64,000 bases of DNA from Mucilaginibacter sp. cycad4. GTDB taxonomy: Bacteria; Bacteroidota; Bacteroidia; Sphingobacteriales; Sphingobacteriaceae. The notes beneath the pieces were generated by a model, which was given only the letters and a program-made list of their open reading frames with translations, was not told where the DNA came from and searched no databases. The stretch is taken from NCBI RefSeq assembly GCF_034263275.1, contig NZ_CP139559.1:3658001-3722000 (forward strand), read 5' to 3'. Within the stretch, counting starts at the first letter, position 1, and each line of letters begins with the position of its first letter. The position numbers and the translations under genes were made by a program. This document shows positions 51,749 through 60,866 of this stretch, one piece after another.

Positions 51749-54166
51749 TTATTCCGTTTTCAAACTCTTAACCGGGTTTGTCAACGCGGCCTTCACACTC
51801 AAAAACGAAACCGTTGCAAAGGCAATTAACATCACCAGGAAAAATGGTATAACAAACAGAAAGGGGTTGATATCCATCCTGAAGGCATACGTTTGCAGCC
51901 ATTGATGAATAGCGTACCAGCCTATTGGCGCCGAAATAACGAAAGAAACCACTACAAGCAGGGCGAAATCTTTATACAGCAACTTCAAAATACTGTTCAC
52001 TGAAGCACCCAACACCTTACGGATCCCGATTTCCTTAGTACGCTGCACAATAGTATATGATACCAGGCCAAACAAGCCGAGGCAGGCCACAAAAATAGCT
52101 ATGCCGGTAAATACACCAAACACCTGCCCAAAGCGCTGATCGGTTTTGTATTGCTTATTGAAAAACTGATCTAAAAAGAAATAATCAAACTGGTCGCCGG
52201 GGAAAAAGCTTGCCCAGGTTCTCCTCAGTTCGGCAATAGTTTGGGGCATATTAGTGGTACTTACCTTTACCGATACCTGCCCCCTAACGTCGGGGATACA
52301 ACGGAAGATAATGGCGTCATAAGCATCATGTAGGGATTGCTGGTGAAAATTGTCGGCTATGCCTACTATGGTATAAACCTGTCCCCAAAAATCAATACGT
52401 TTGCCCAGGGCATCGGCAGGTTTGCTAAAGCCCAATTGCTCAACGGCTTTTTTATTGAACACTACGCTATGCGGCTCATCCCCAAACTCCTTCGAAAACT
52501 TACGACCGGCAATTAGTTTAATATCGTAAGCGTTAAGGTAATCATAGTCGGCGCCAATAATACGGTATTGCTTGCTTGTGCTTTGATCAGAGCCCACCAA
52601 CTTAATTCCGCCCGCATTCCAGCCTACAGGTTCGCCGGGGATTGATGTTGATACCGTTACGCTTTTAACAGCTGATAGAGCCAGGCATTCGTGCTTAAAT
52701 GAGCTCATGCTGCGATAAAACGAATCTACCTTAACCAGCGGGGCTTTGATAACCAGTGTTTGATCTATTTTAACACCCAACTTTTGGCTTTGCATGTATT
52801 TAAGCTGTTTGAACACGGTAAGCGAGCCTATCAGCAAAAATATAGAAGCAGCAAATTGAAATACCACCATTCCCTTTCTTAACACCACTCCCCTTGGCGA
52901 TGCCAGGATCTTGCCTTTCATCACCTCAACAGGCCTGAACGCCGATAACACAAGGGCCGGATAAAACCCGCTGAAGAACGAACCCAACACGAAAATACCC
53001 AAAACGGCCAGCCAGAAAGCAGCTTTAGTAAACAAGGTAAAGCCCATCTGCATACCCGAAATATTGGCAAATGCAGGCAAGCAAACCATAATGATCAGTA
53101 AAGCAAGCCCTATCGCCATAGCGTTAAGCATCATAGCCTCCAACATAAACTGGGTAATCAACTGAGCTTTTGCCGAACCCAAAGTTTTACGTACCCCAAC
53201 TTCTTTAGCCCTGCCAATACCACGGGCCGTAGCCAGATTGATATAATTGATCCAGGCAATGATGATCACAAAAATGGCAATGCCCAAAAGCAGGTATACT
53301 GATTTGCCATCACCATTGGGCTGAAACTCCAGCATCCGGTTGGAGTACAGGTGGATATCCTTTACCGGCTGCAGCGTATAAATGCCGCCTTCGCCCGAGC
53401 CGGGGTACTTGTCGTAAGCCTTTTTCACTATCGGGATAAACTTGCCCTCCAATTTACGCGGATCAACGCCTGGTTTTAGCAACAGGTAAGTGGTGCAGCC
53501 GTCGTTTAGCCAGGCATTATCAATATTGAAATCTTTATTAGGCGGATTTTCTTTAAGCAGTGTAACATACGATTGCATGATATCAAAATTCATGTGCGTA
53601 TTGGCAGGCATGTTATTCATTACCCCAGTAATTTTAAGCGGCTTATCTGTATTGATATACAGGGTTTGCCCAACCGGATTTATGCCGGGAAAAAGTTTAT
53701 CGGCAATTTGCCGGGTAATTACCGCGGTGTTAGGTTCTTTAAGCGCTGTATTGGGGTCGCCATTTATCAGCGGGAAAGTAAACGTTTTAAAGAAAGCCTC
53801 GCTTACATAATATACGTTCTGGATCACCATTTTCTGCTCCTTGTAGGTAGCAATGGTTTGGCCGGCACCTAAAATCTTTACGTACTCCTCAATTTCGGGC
53901 AGCTCAGCTTTAAAGGCTGTGCCTGGTGCAAAAGCCCCACCAGCCCATTGGGTACTTAACTTGCCATTGTTGTACCTGTCCTGATTGATCCGGAATACGC
54001 GGTCTTTTTTGGTGTGGAAATCATCATAACTCAATTCAAAACTAACGTATTGCAGTATAAGCAGGCATGCAGCCATGCCAATAGCCAGTCCTACTATATT
54101 GATAGTTGAGAAAGCTTTGTTTTTAGATAGGTTTCTAAAAGCAACCAGCAGGTAATTTTTAAGCAT
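51749..54166 (-). CDS. MacB/FtsX-type ABC transporter permease
   Basis: 805 residues from the ATG at 54166 (MLKNYLLVAFRNLSKNKAFS); the frame reaches 54250 but those extra residues are not conserved. It has a MacB-PCD periplasmic domain after the first span, then FtsX-type spans (TARGIGRAKEVGVRKTLGSA near the first coupling helix) and a second half with the same layout (QRTKEIGIRKVLGASVNS). This two-FtsX-domain permease is common in Bacteroidota and usually lacks an adjacent ATPase, as here. Substrate unknown; peptides or envelope components are likely. Confidence 0.9.
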   Translation of the reverse strand: MLKNYLLVAFRNLSKNKAFSTINIVGLAIGMAACLLILQYVSFELSYDDFHTKKDRVFRINQDRYNNGKLSTQWAGGAFAPGTAFKAELPEIEEYVKILGAGQTIATYKEQKMVIQNVYYVSEAFFKTFTFPLINGDPNTALKEPNTAVITRQIADKLFPGINPVGQTLYINTDKPLKITGVMNNMPANTHMNFDIMQSYVTLLKENPPNKDFNIDNAWLNDGCTTYLLLKPGVDPRKLEGKFIPIVKKAYDKYPGSGEGGIYTLQPVKDIHLYSNRMLEFQPNGDGKSVYLLLGIAIFVIIIAWINYINLATARGIGRAKEVGVRKTLGSAKAQLITQFMLEAMMLNAMAIGLALLIIMVCLPAFANISGMQMGFTLFTKAAFWLAVLGIFVLGSFFSGFYPALVLSAFRPVEVMKGKILASPRGVVLRKGMVVFQFAASIFLLIGSLTVFKQLKYMQSQKLGVKIDQTLVIKAPLVKVDSFYRSMSSFKHECLALSAVKSVTVSTSIPGEPVGWNAGGIKLVGSDQSTSKQYRIIGADYDYLNAYDIKLIAGRKFSKEFGDEPHSVVFNKKAVEQLGFSKPADALGKRIDFWGQVYTIVGIADNFHQQSLHDAYDAIIFRCIPDVRGQVSVKVSTTNMPQTIAELRRTWASFFPGDQFDYFFLDQFFNKQYKTDQRFGQVFGVFTGIAIFVACLGLFGLVSYTIVQRTKEIGIRKVLGASVNSILKLLYKDFALLVVVSFVISAPIGWYAIHQWLQTYAFRMDINPFLFVIPFFLVMLIAFATVSFLSVKAALTNPVKSLKTE

Positions 54167-54250
54167 AATTGTGGGGTTTACTATTAAAATCCAGCCAATT
54201 GCGTGCCTTATTTTTAAATCACTGATTATAAACAACTTGTGTCGAAACAA

Positions 54251-54695
54251 ATCTACGAAACTGTTCGTTTTCGCACAGTGATTGCGCGGTTTTGAGATGG
54301 TTTCGGATTTCGGATGTTCGATTTCGGATTTATAATTTTCCCTGGCGCAAGTATTGTTTAGTACGTGTGTGGTGGCTTACTTGTGCCTTCCTCATTAGAA
54401 AAGCTTTGAGGTTCGTTGTCGGGGCGACCCAAAAGATATCAGGGAGACGGACGGACGCAGACAACGAGGTCAGGAAGTGGTGCAGTGAAAACACCGGCCA
54501 CAAGCTAAATGTACCTGCCCCAAAAGCGTATTGCTGTAAGTACGAATCAATCGCGAACTAACTGGGGTATTTGCATAGCTGGTCGGTAAGTTGGAGATTG
54601 CTTCCTACCTTGTATTGCTTAAGTATTATATTTAACTTACATACAATTACAAACCTGATTATCAACCAATAACAACCAACCTTATTTTAATTATT
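54251..54695. other. 445-bp intergenic region with inverted and degenerate REP repeats
   Basis: No supported gene; a frame at 54292-54561 codes for nothing recognisable. Contents: GGTTTCGGATTTCGGATG tandem units (54298-54332), an inverted repeat GGCGCAAGTA/TACTTGTGCC at about 54343-54392, and a degenerate REP-1 near 54538-54622 (TACGAATCAATCGCGAACTA ... GAGATTGCTTCCTACC). Confidence 0.55.
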
Positions 54696-55358
54696 ATGGA
54701 CCAACCAAAAGTATTTATCAGCGTAGGTGGCACATCAACCCCGCAGCAGGAAGATTTTGTAAAATCTATAGAAGACCGGCTCAGAAGCGAAAATCTGATT
54801 CCCAATACAATTGGCAGGAATACATTCAGTTCTGATTCGCCTTTAAAATCAATAAAAGGTTTGATGGATGAATGCTCAGGCATTTTGGTTATTGCCCTTG
54901 AACGAACCTATTTTGAAAGCGGCATTGAAAAGCGTGGCAGTGCTAATGAAATAACGCTCCAGGTAACCAAATTTGCCACTCCCTGGAATCAGATTGAATC
55001 GGCGATTGCGTACGCTAAAAATCTCCCGATTTTAATCATAGTAGAAGAAGGAGTACGCGCCGAAGGGTTATTAGAAAAAGGCAATGATTGGTATGTGATG
55101 ACGGTAAAGCCCAGCCAAAGTTCATTATCCACGGTAGAGTTTAATGGAGTTTTGGCGAGTTGGAAGAGCAAAGTGGAAAAGCTTAGTGCCGGTAAAAATG
55201 ATACTGCTGCCGAAAAAAAGAAAGTTGTTCCTGATGAATTAACTATTGGAGATTTAGTATCAAATATGAAACCCGCTCAGTTATGGGGAGTACTGGGTGC
55301 CATTATTGCATTAATGGCTGCGATTTTTGTGATTGGTCAACATTTTTCAGCTAAGTAA
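54696..55358 (+). CDS. TIR-like/nucleoside-hydrolase-like protein with C-terminal membrane anchor
   Basis: 220 residues. The N-terminal alpha/beta domain (about 4-155) starts KVFISVGGTSTPQQEDFVK and includes FSSDSPLKSIKGLMDECSG, LVIALERTYFESG and NQIESAIAYAKNLPILIIVE. The Glu101 in NQIESA takes the position of the catalytic glutamate of TIR NADases and deoxyribosyltransferases by pattern; this is by analogy only. It ends with a membrane span at about 196-214 (LWGVLGAIIALMAAIFVIG) close to the C-terminus, so the domain faces the cytoplasm. I recall similar proteins in other bacteria without a known function. An STM3941-like gene follows 113 bp downstream. Confidence 0.8.
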   Translation: MDQPKVFISVGGTSTPQQEDFVKSIEDRLRSENLIPNTIGRNTFSSDSPLKSIKGLMDECSGILVIALERTYFESGIEKRGSANEITLQVTKFATPWNQIESAIAYAKNLPILIIVEEGVRAEGLLEKGNDWYVMTVKPSQSSLSTVEFNGVLASWKSKVEKLSAGKNDTAAEKKKVVPDELTIGDLVSNMKPAQLWGVLGAIIALMAAIFVIGQHFSAK

Positions 55359-55471
55359 GGCTTTCGCTCCGCGGATATCTCATGCTATAACATAATCACA
55401 GTCAAAACCTCGATCAAGTTTAACAATATTAATTATTTTACTTAATTTAATCCGGTAAAACCAAACCAGTT

Positions 55472-56032
55472 ATGGCAATTAATACCCCTGTCGAAATCCC
55501 ACTTAGTAAAACTAAATTAACAAAAGGCCTTTTAGGATCGGTGGCTTTCGTAGCAATAGGGCTTTGGATTTTAATTTATCAGCCCTATATTGGTAACCCG
55601 GTGTTTGATAATGTGGTAATAAAATATGGTGCATCTACAGCCTGCATTATTTTTTTTGCCTTCCTGGCATTTTTTTTCCTGAAAAAGCTGAGTGATAAAA
55701 AACCCGGCCTGACTATCAACAATGAAGGTGTTTATGATAATTCAAGCGCTACGGCAATTGGATTGATCCCCTGGTATGACATTACGCACTTTAGCATTTC
55801 AAGCGTAATGAGCCAGCAGTTCCTGGTTATTGGCCTTAAAGATCCGGAACAGTACATAGCAGCACAAACAAATCTGCTTAAGAAAAAGAGTTTTGGTCTT
55901 AACTATAAAAATTACGGTTCACCTATTGTTGTTTCGGCCAATACCCTCAAACACAATCTGTATGAATTAAAAGCAGCGCTCGAAAATAAGCTAACCGAAC
56001 AACGGGCCGCAAACCCTGAAGTTATTTCATAA
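55472..56032 (+). CDS. STM3941-like membrane protein
   Basis: 186 residues with two spans at about 19-38 and 50-70 (GASTACIIFFAFLAFFFL), then a cytoplasmic domain (about 75-186) with NEGVYDNSSATAIGLIPWYD and a beta-rich core that resembles a PH-type fold in STM3941-family proteins. Role unknown. It is in the same orientation as the TIR-like gene, 113 bp downstream, and may be its partner; proximity is the only evidence. Confidence 0.76.
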   Translation: MAINTPVEIPLSKTKLTKGLLGSVAFVAIGLWILIYQPYIGNPVFDNVVIKYGASTACIIFFAFLAFFFLKKLSDKKPGLTINNEGVYDNSSATAIGLIPWYDITHFSISSVMSQQFLVIGLKDPEQYIAAQTNLLKKKSFGLNYKNYGSPIVVSANTLKHNLYELKAALENKLTEQRAANPEVIS

Positions 56033-56036
56033 CAAA

Positions 56037-56228
56037 TCACATCAACTCATTATCCTTTTTAACATGATAAGCCTTGTACGACAGGTAAAACAAGGCCAGA
56101 GCAGGCAGCGCGCCAAGAATCGCCCCAACGGTATTAGGTTTTGGATAGGTAGCCACAATTTGCACAATAAACAGTATGGTTGCTACTATGCCACCTATAA
56201 GATAAAGATATTTGAATTTAGGGTTCAT
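56037..56228 (-). CDS. Small two-span membrane protein
   Basis: 63 residues, MNPKFKYLYLIGGIVATILF, with two spans (about 8-25 and 33-52) and a charged tail KAYHVKKDNELM. Convergent with the STM3941-like gene, 4 bp apart. No family recognised; the clear membrane-protein composition supports a real gene. Confidence 0.6.
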   Translation of the reverse strand: MNPKFKYLYLIGGIVATILFIVQIVATYPKPNTVGAILGALPALALFYLSYKAYHVKKDNELM

Positions 56229-56350
56229 TGGCTATTTACACATTTAACAATATCATCATGAACTTGTTTACCTGAAACAAATTCATGATGACTGCCTGGT
56301 TTATATCAAACTTCCGAAGTTTAAAAACTTTGTAAGTCTTGCTGATGGAT

Positions 56351-58600
56351 TTATCTTTTCAATTCATATTTAGCAGGCACATCAGGCGCCAGTTTAAATA
56401 CAGCAGCGGCAAGCGGTGGTATGGTAATTTTGATAGACTGGCTTTTGCCATGCCAGCTTACCTGGTCGCTGTTTACTGGCTCATAATTAATAATGCCGCT
56501 TCCCCAGTATTTTTCATTATCCGAATTAAAGATCTCCTTCCACTTACCGGCAGCAGGTACGCCTATGCGGTAATCGCGACGCACAACCGGGGTCATGTTA
56601 AGGATGATCATCAGGTCGTTTTTGCTATCATGCCCCATACGGCGGTAAACCAGTATCGAATCATTGGCATTGCCGCCGTCAACCCATTCAAAGCCCTGAT
56701 GCGAAAACGCTTTTTCATACAAAGCAGGCTCGGTACGGTATAAATGGTTCAACGCCTTAACCGTTTCGCTAATGCCCCGGTGATTTGGATACTGCAGCAC
56801 ATGCCACTGTAACGATTTGCCGAAATCCCATTCATCGCCCTGCCCAAACTCGCCGCCCATAAACAGCAGTTTCGAGCCCGGATGTGTGAACATATAGCCG
56901 TACATCAACCGCAGGTTGGCAAACTGTCTCCATTCATCGCCGGGCATCTTGCGCAACATGCTGCCTTTGCCGTAAACTACCTCATCGTGCGAGAAAGGCA
57001 GCATAAAATTTTCGGTAAAGGCATATATGGTACTAAAAGTTATCTCATTATGGTGGTATTTACGGTGGATAGGGTCTTCATGAAAGTAATCAATAGTGTC
57101 ATGCATCCATCCCATCATCCATTTCATGCCAAAACCCAAACCACCCAAATAAACCGGGCGACTAACGCCTGTAAATGAGGTAGACTCTTCGGCAATAGTT
57201 TGTGCCGATGGGAAATGACTGTAAACAGCTTCGTTAAACTCTTTCAGGAATGATATAGCTTCGAGGTTTTCGTTGCCGCCGTACATATTGGCTTCCCACT
57301 CGCCGTGCTTACGCGAGTAATCGAGGTATAACATCGAGGCCACGGCATCAACACGCAAACCATCGGCATGATACCTTTCCAGCCAAAACAGCGCATTACT
57401 GATCAGGAAAGCCCTAACCTCGCTGCGGCCATAGTTAAATATATATGATTTCCAGTCGGGATGAAAACCTTTGCGGGCATCAGCATGCTCGTATAGGTGC
57501 GTACCGTCAAATTTATATAGTGCATGAATATCACCGGGAAAATGCGAAGGCACCCAATCCAATATTACACCGATACCGGCTTTGTGAAACTCTTCGATCA
57601 GGTACATCAGTTGCTGCGGCGTACCGTAGCGCGATGCCGCGGCAAAATAACCGCTTACCTGATAACCCCAGCTTGGATAGTACGGATGCTCCATAATCGG
57701 CATAAACTCTACATGCGTAAAGCCCATTTCCTTTACATAAGGCACCATTTTTTCGGCCAGTTGTGTGTAGGTCAAAAACTCATCCGGGCTTTCCGGGTTG
57801 CGCGCCCATGAACCTAAATGCACCTCATAAACTGAATAAGGCCTGTCAAGCGCATTATGTTCATGACGGTTTTGCATCCAGTCCTGATCCTTCCACTCAT
57901 AAAAAGTATCGGCAACTATCGAGGCGGTACGTGGAGGCAGCTCCCAGCGCAAAGCAAAGGGGTCGCTTTTTTCCAGGTCTTCGCCGGTTGATGATTTAAT
58001 ATAATATTTATAAGTTTCGCCATTACCAACATTTGGAATAAACCCTTCCCAAATACCCGATGAATCCCAACGGGCGTTCAAACTATGCGAACCGCGGTTC
58101 CAGCCGTTAAAATTGCCTATTACTGCTACGTACTGCGCATTTGGCGCCCAAACAGCAAAATAAGTACCAACAACACCCTGGTATTCCACCACGTGTGAAC
58201 CCAGTTTTTCGTACAGCTTATAATGCTTGCCCGATTTAAATAAACTGATATCAAAATCGGTAAAACGGCTATATGGTTCAACCGCTTTAAGCTTTACAGG
58301 TTGTACAGGAGCAGTTTCAACAGACTTTTCGGCTTTTGCTGCCGTGGCTTTAGCCGGGGCAGCTTTTTTAACGGCCGCAGGCTTTTCGGCAGCAACTGCT
58401 TTGGCTTTAGCGGGGGCAGCCTTCTTTTCGGCAGCAGGCGTTTCTGCGGCTACTGCTTTTGTTTTAGCTACTTTTTTAGGTTCCGGGACTCCTGTTTCAG
58501 GCGTTACTTTATCGGCATTGACCTTAGTGACGGCTTTTTTTTCCTTTACAGGCTTTGCATCCGGTAAGGGAGTTTCGGTTTTAATTGTTTTTTTGGCCAT
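56351..58600 (-). CDS. glgB: 1,4-alpha-glucan branching enzyme with an unusual basic N-terminal tail
   Basis: Makes alpha-1,6 branches in glycogen; 749 residues. The tail at about 1-108 is Ala/Lys/Pro-rich, with repeats such as AAPAKAKAVAAEKPAA and KKAAPAKATAAK, similar to the C-terminal tail of histone H1. The core begins near residue 110 (YSRFTDFDISLF), with a CBM48 domain (VGTYFAVWAPNAQYVAVIGN), then the GH13 barrel: GLRVDAVASMLYLDYSR (nucleophile Asp), AEESTSFTGVSRP (acid Glu) and FSHDEVVYGKGSM (third acidic residue). 749 residues is about 100 longer than usual because of the tail. Start at 58600 (MAKKTIKTE). Confidence 0.94.
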   Translation of the reverse strand: MAKKTIKTETPLPDAKPVKEKKAVTKVNADKVTPETGVPEPKKVAKTKAVAAETPAAEKKAAPAKAKAVAAEKPAAVKKAAPAKATAAKAEKSVETAPVQPVKLKAVEPYSRFTDFDISLFKSGKHYKLYEKLGSHVVEYQGVVGTYFAVWAPNAQYVAVIGNFNGWNRGSHSLNARWDSSGIWEGFIPNVGNGETYKYYIKSSTGEDLEKSDPFALRWELPPRTASIVADTFYEWKDQDWMQNRHEHNALDRPYSVYEVHLGSWARNPESPDEFLTYTQLAEKMVPYVKEMGFTHVEFMPIMEHPYYPSWGYQVSGYFAAASRYGTPQQLMYLIEEFHKAGIGVILDWVPSHFPGDIHALYKFDGTHLYEHADARKGFHPDWKSYIFNYGRSEVRAFLISNALFWLERYHADGLRVDAVASMLYLDYSRKHGEWEANMYGGNENLEAISFLKEFNEAVYSHFPSAQTIAEESTSFTGVSRPVYLGGLGFGMKWMMGWMHDTIDYFHEDPIHRKYHHNEITFSTIYAFTENFMLPFSHDEVVYGKGSMLRKMPGDEWRQFANLRLMYGYMFTHPGSKLLFMGGEFGQGDEWDFGKSLQWHVLQYPNHRGISETVKALNHLYRTEPALYEKAFSHQGFEWVDGGNANDSILVYRRMGHDSKNDLMIILNMTPVVRRDYRIGVPAAGKWKEIFNSDNEKYWGSGIINYEPVNSDQVSWHGKSQSIKITIPPLAAAVFKLAPDVPAKYELKR

Positions 58601-58670
58601 GATATAGATAACCTGTTAGGGTGTTATTAGATAACCCAAATCACAGGGATGAGTTTGGTTTATATGTAAT

Positions 58671-58678
58671 CAAATATA
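58671..58678 (-). promoter_or_regulatory. Candidate -7 promoter element for glgB
   Basis: Plus-strand CAAATATA is TATATTTG on the minus strand, an exact TAnnTTTG match, 71 bp before the glgB start. Confidence 0.5.
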
Positions 58679-58829
58679 ACAGGATTAATATATTATGCAG
58701 GGTTTTGGAGATTTATTTTTGATTTGCCAAGTTACCTCTCTCCGCCACGTCATTGCGAGTATCCATCAGGAATCCCTGAAAAAAAATGAGATGACGTGCT
58801 TCGCGGTTAATGAAAGATATTTGCCATTG

Positions 58830-59005
58830 AAAACAGGGCAAATTACACACCCCGTATAACCCTTGGGGTCCTTAGGAACCCGCTTGCGAGTTTGGGACTG
58901 TCACTTTTTGCAAGAAACATTAAAGGGAACCACCAGCTGGCCGGCTGGTGGTTTACCACGCTTTTAAGCTTAGACTTTTTAAAGCGACAGAGTTTGCCCT
59001 GTTTT
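58830..59005 (+). ncRNA. Candidate IS110 bridge RNA (copy 2)
   Basis: Identical to 11010-11185, with the same 13-bp closing arms and 10-bp internal hairpin (58928-58953). Confidence 0.55.
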
Positions 59006-59018
59006 TATAACAAAAAAT

Positions 59019-60386
59019 ATGGGCAAAGCTAATCAAAACAAAAACAGGAAAAAGGCGGGAGCGCCGGTTGGTTCAAAAAAGATGTCTCAGTTCGGTGTTC
59101 TTTATCCCAGGTCAGCCGGGATCGATGTAGGCAGCATGTTGATGGTTGTGTCCTATACCGATGCCCGGGATCAGATCCAGCTGGAAGAGTTTAACAGTTT
59201 TACCTCCAGTCTATATGAATTAGCGGACCTGTTGCAAAGGGAAAAGGTAGAGATCGTAACGATGGAATCAACAGCCACTTATTGGATGCCCCTGCACAGT
59301 ATCCTTGAATCCAGAGGGATGAAGGTGGTGATGATCAATCCGAGCCATTACCGAAATGTATCGGCACGAAAAACGGACATTAATGATGCCGGGTGGCTGC
59401 ATCAGCTGCTTACTCATGGTCTTTTACGGGAATCTCATATAGCCCCTGCCTGTTACCAGGACCTCAGGCAGTACATTCATGAAAGGCAGATCTGCCAGGA
59501 TCAGAAAAGCGATACGCTCAACAGGATCCAAAACATCCTGACTAAAATGAATATCAAGTTCCAGCACCTGATCAGCGATATTGAAGGCGTATCAGGAATA
59601 AAGCTATTGCGGCTGATTTGTTCAGGGATATCAGACCCTGAAGAACTGCTTTGCAGTATCGATCATAAACGGCTGAAAGCAGGCAGGGAGGAGTTACTGC
59701 GTTCTCTTGAGGGCGACTACCGGGACAGCCTGATCCATATCCTTAGAGGCAGCCTGAAAGCCTATGACTTTTTAAAAGATCAGATGCTTTATTATGAGGA
59801 GCATATCGAACAAACGCTTAAGCTATTGGCGCCGGAGATCAAAAGTTCAAAGAAACAGGGCATGGTCCGCAAGAATCAATACCATATCAACCTGAAGGAT
59901 TATTTATTGGCCATATTAGGGGTTGACCTGACAGCGGTAGAAGGACTGGACGAGATCGGCCTGTTAACGATCCTGGCCGTAACCGGGCCGGATATGGGCA
60001 AATGGCCCACCGCCGGTCATTTCACAAGTTGGTTAAACCTGTCGCCTCGACCCAAAATAACAGGAGGCAAACTGGTGGGCTATGAAAAACGGATCACCCA
60101 CAATCCGGCAACACAAGCTTTCCGGCTGGCCGCCAATTGTCTCTGGCAAAGTAAAGGTCCTCTGGGACAGCAATACCGGAAGTTGGCTGCAACCAAAGGG
60201 AAGGCCAAAGCTATAAAGGCAGTGGCAAGGAAAATAGCGGTTATCTTCTATAAGATGGTGCTCAAACAGGAAGCCTACGACAGCAGCAAAGTTCAGCAGG
60301 ATGTTGAGCTACAAAAGGCAAGAAAGATCGCTCGTCTGCGAAAAGAAGCGCAAAAACTTGGCCTTACTCTTCAAAATGCAGCTTGA
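59019..60386 (+). CDS. IS110-family transposase, copy 2
   Basis: Protein identical to copy 1 (455 residues, D36/E83/D120/D123). The gene differs only at 60044, 60047 and 60050, all silent third positions in three adjacent codons (Ser, Pro, Arg). Intact frame. Three clustered silent changes in an otherwise identical 1.67 kb suggest a short gene-conversion tract rather than scattered drift. Confidence 0.97.
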   Translation: MGKANQNKNRKKAGAPVGSKKMSQFGVLYPRSAGIDVGSMLMVVSYTDARDQIQLEEFNSFTSSLYELADLLQREKVEIVTMESTATYWMPLHSILESRGMKVVMINPSHYRNVSARKTDINDAGWLHQLLTHGLLRESHIAPACYQDLRQYIHERQICQDQKSDTLNRIQNILTKMNIKFQHLISDIEGVSGIKLLRLICSGISDPEELLCSIDHKRLKAGREELLRSLEGDYRDSLIHILRGSLKAYDFLKDQMLYYEEHIEQTLKLLAPEIKSSKKQGMVRKNQYHINLKDYLLAILGVDLTAVEGLDEIGLLTILAVTGPDMGKWPTAGHFTSWLNLSPRPKITGGKLVGYEKRITHNPATQAFRLAANCLWQSKGPLGQQYRKLAATKGKAKAIKAVARKIAVIFYKMVLKQEAYDSSKVQQDVELQKARKIARLRKEAQKLGLTLQNAA

Positions 60387-60406
60387 TTATGAAATACTTA
60401 CATGCA

Positions 60407-60444
60407 CGTCATTATAAGGCACGAAGCAATCCCCTACTTTACAG
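60407..60444. repeat. REP-1 left-arm copy after IS110 copy 2
   Basis: CGTCATTATAAGGCACGAAG with CAATCCCCTACTTTACAG; same orientation as the arm at 60470-60508. Confidence 0.85.
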
Positions 60445-60469
60445 AGCGAATCTGCCTTTCCTCTCCACC

Positions 60470-60508
60470 CGTCATTGCGGCACGAAGCAATCCCCTACTT
60501 TACAGGGC
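60470..60508. repeat. REP-1 left arm bracketing the GIY-YIG gene
   Basis: CGTCATTGCGGCACGAAGCA with ATCCCCTACTTTACAGGGC. Its reverse complement is close to 60867-60907, on the other side of the nuclease gene. Confidence 0.85.
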
Positions 60509-60545
60509 CATTATAAAGTTTAATAAATAACCATATATTGCCATT

Positions 60546-60848
60546 ATGGTTATGCAACGCGGCGGATGTGTTTACATCGTCACAAACAAAACACATTCAG
60601 TATTATATACCGGGGTAACATCAGATATTGGTAGGATCTGGGATCACAAGAATAAAACCTATCCGCAAAGTTTTACTGCTAAATACAATTGCAATAAGTT
60701 AGTGTATTACTTTTTCTATTCGCATATAGAAGAGGCTATTGCTGCTGAAAAGGCTTTAAAAGGAGGAAACAGGCAAATGAAAGTCGACCTTGTTAATCAA
60801 TTAAATCCCGAGTGGAAGGATCTATATGAGGATTTAGTAGCCGAATAG
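60546..60848 (+). CDS. GIY-YIG nuclease domain protein
   Basis: 100-residue single-domain GIY-YIG nuclease; start at 60546 or 60552. The motif is VYIVTNKTHSVLYTGVTSD, with the conserved Arg/His region GRIWDHKNK, the catalytic Glu in AIAAEKALKG, and the C-terminal NPEWKDLYEDL. Small GIY-YIG proteins of this UPF0213 type are common in Bacteroidota and have uncertain roles. Unusually, this gene sits between two inverted REP-1 arms (60470-60508 and 60867-60907) and is surrounded by more copies of the repeat. Confidence 0.9.
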   Translation: MVMQRGGCVYIVTNKTHSVLYTGVTSDIGRIWDHKNKTYPQSFTAKYNCNKLVYYFFYSHIEEAIAAEKALKGGNRQMKVDLVNQLNPEWKDLYEDLVAE

Positions 60849-60866
60849 CCCACTGGGTTTCAACCG

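Larger units (their letters stand above)
58748..60419 (+). mobile_element. IS110-family insertion sequence, copy 2
   Basis: Same element as copy 1, 47,820 bp downstream in the same orientation; only three bases differ. It is preceded by unrelated DNA (TTACCTCTCTCCGCCA) up to 58747 and followed by REP-1 arms at 60407-60444 and 60470-60508. The end limits carry the same uncertainty as copy 1. Confidence 0.9.

Noticed and set aside
54167..54250. Upstream extension of the ABC permease
   Set aside because: The conserved start MLKNYLLVAFRNLSKNKA is at 54166; the 28 residues before it match nothing in the family.
54292..54561. 89-codon plus-strand frame
   Set aside because: Begins in a tandem TTCGGAT repeat and continues through inverted repeats; the product looks like repeat translation.
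58227..58607. Long antisense frame over the GlgB tail
   Set aside because: A by-product of the biased Lys/Ala/Pro codons on the other strand.
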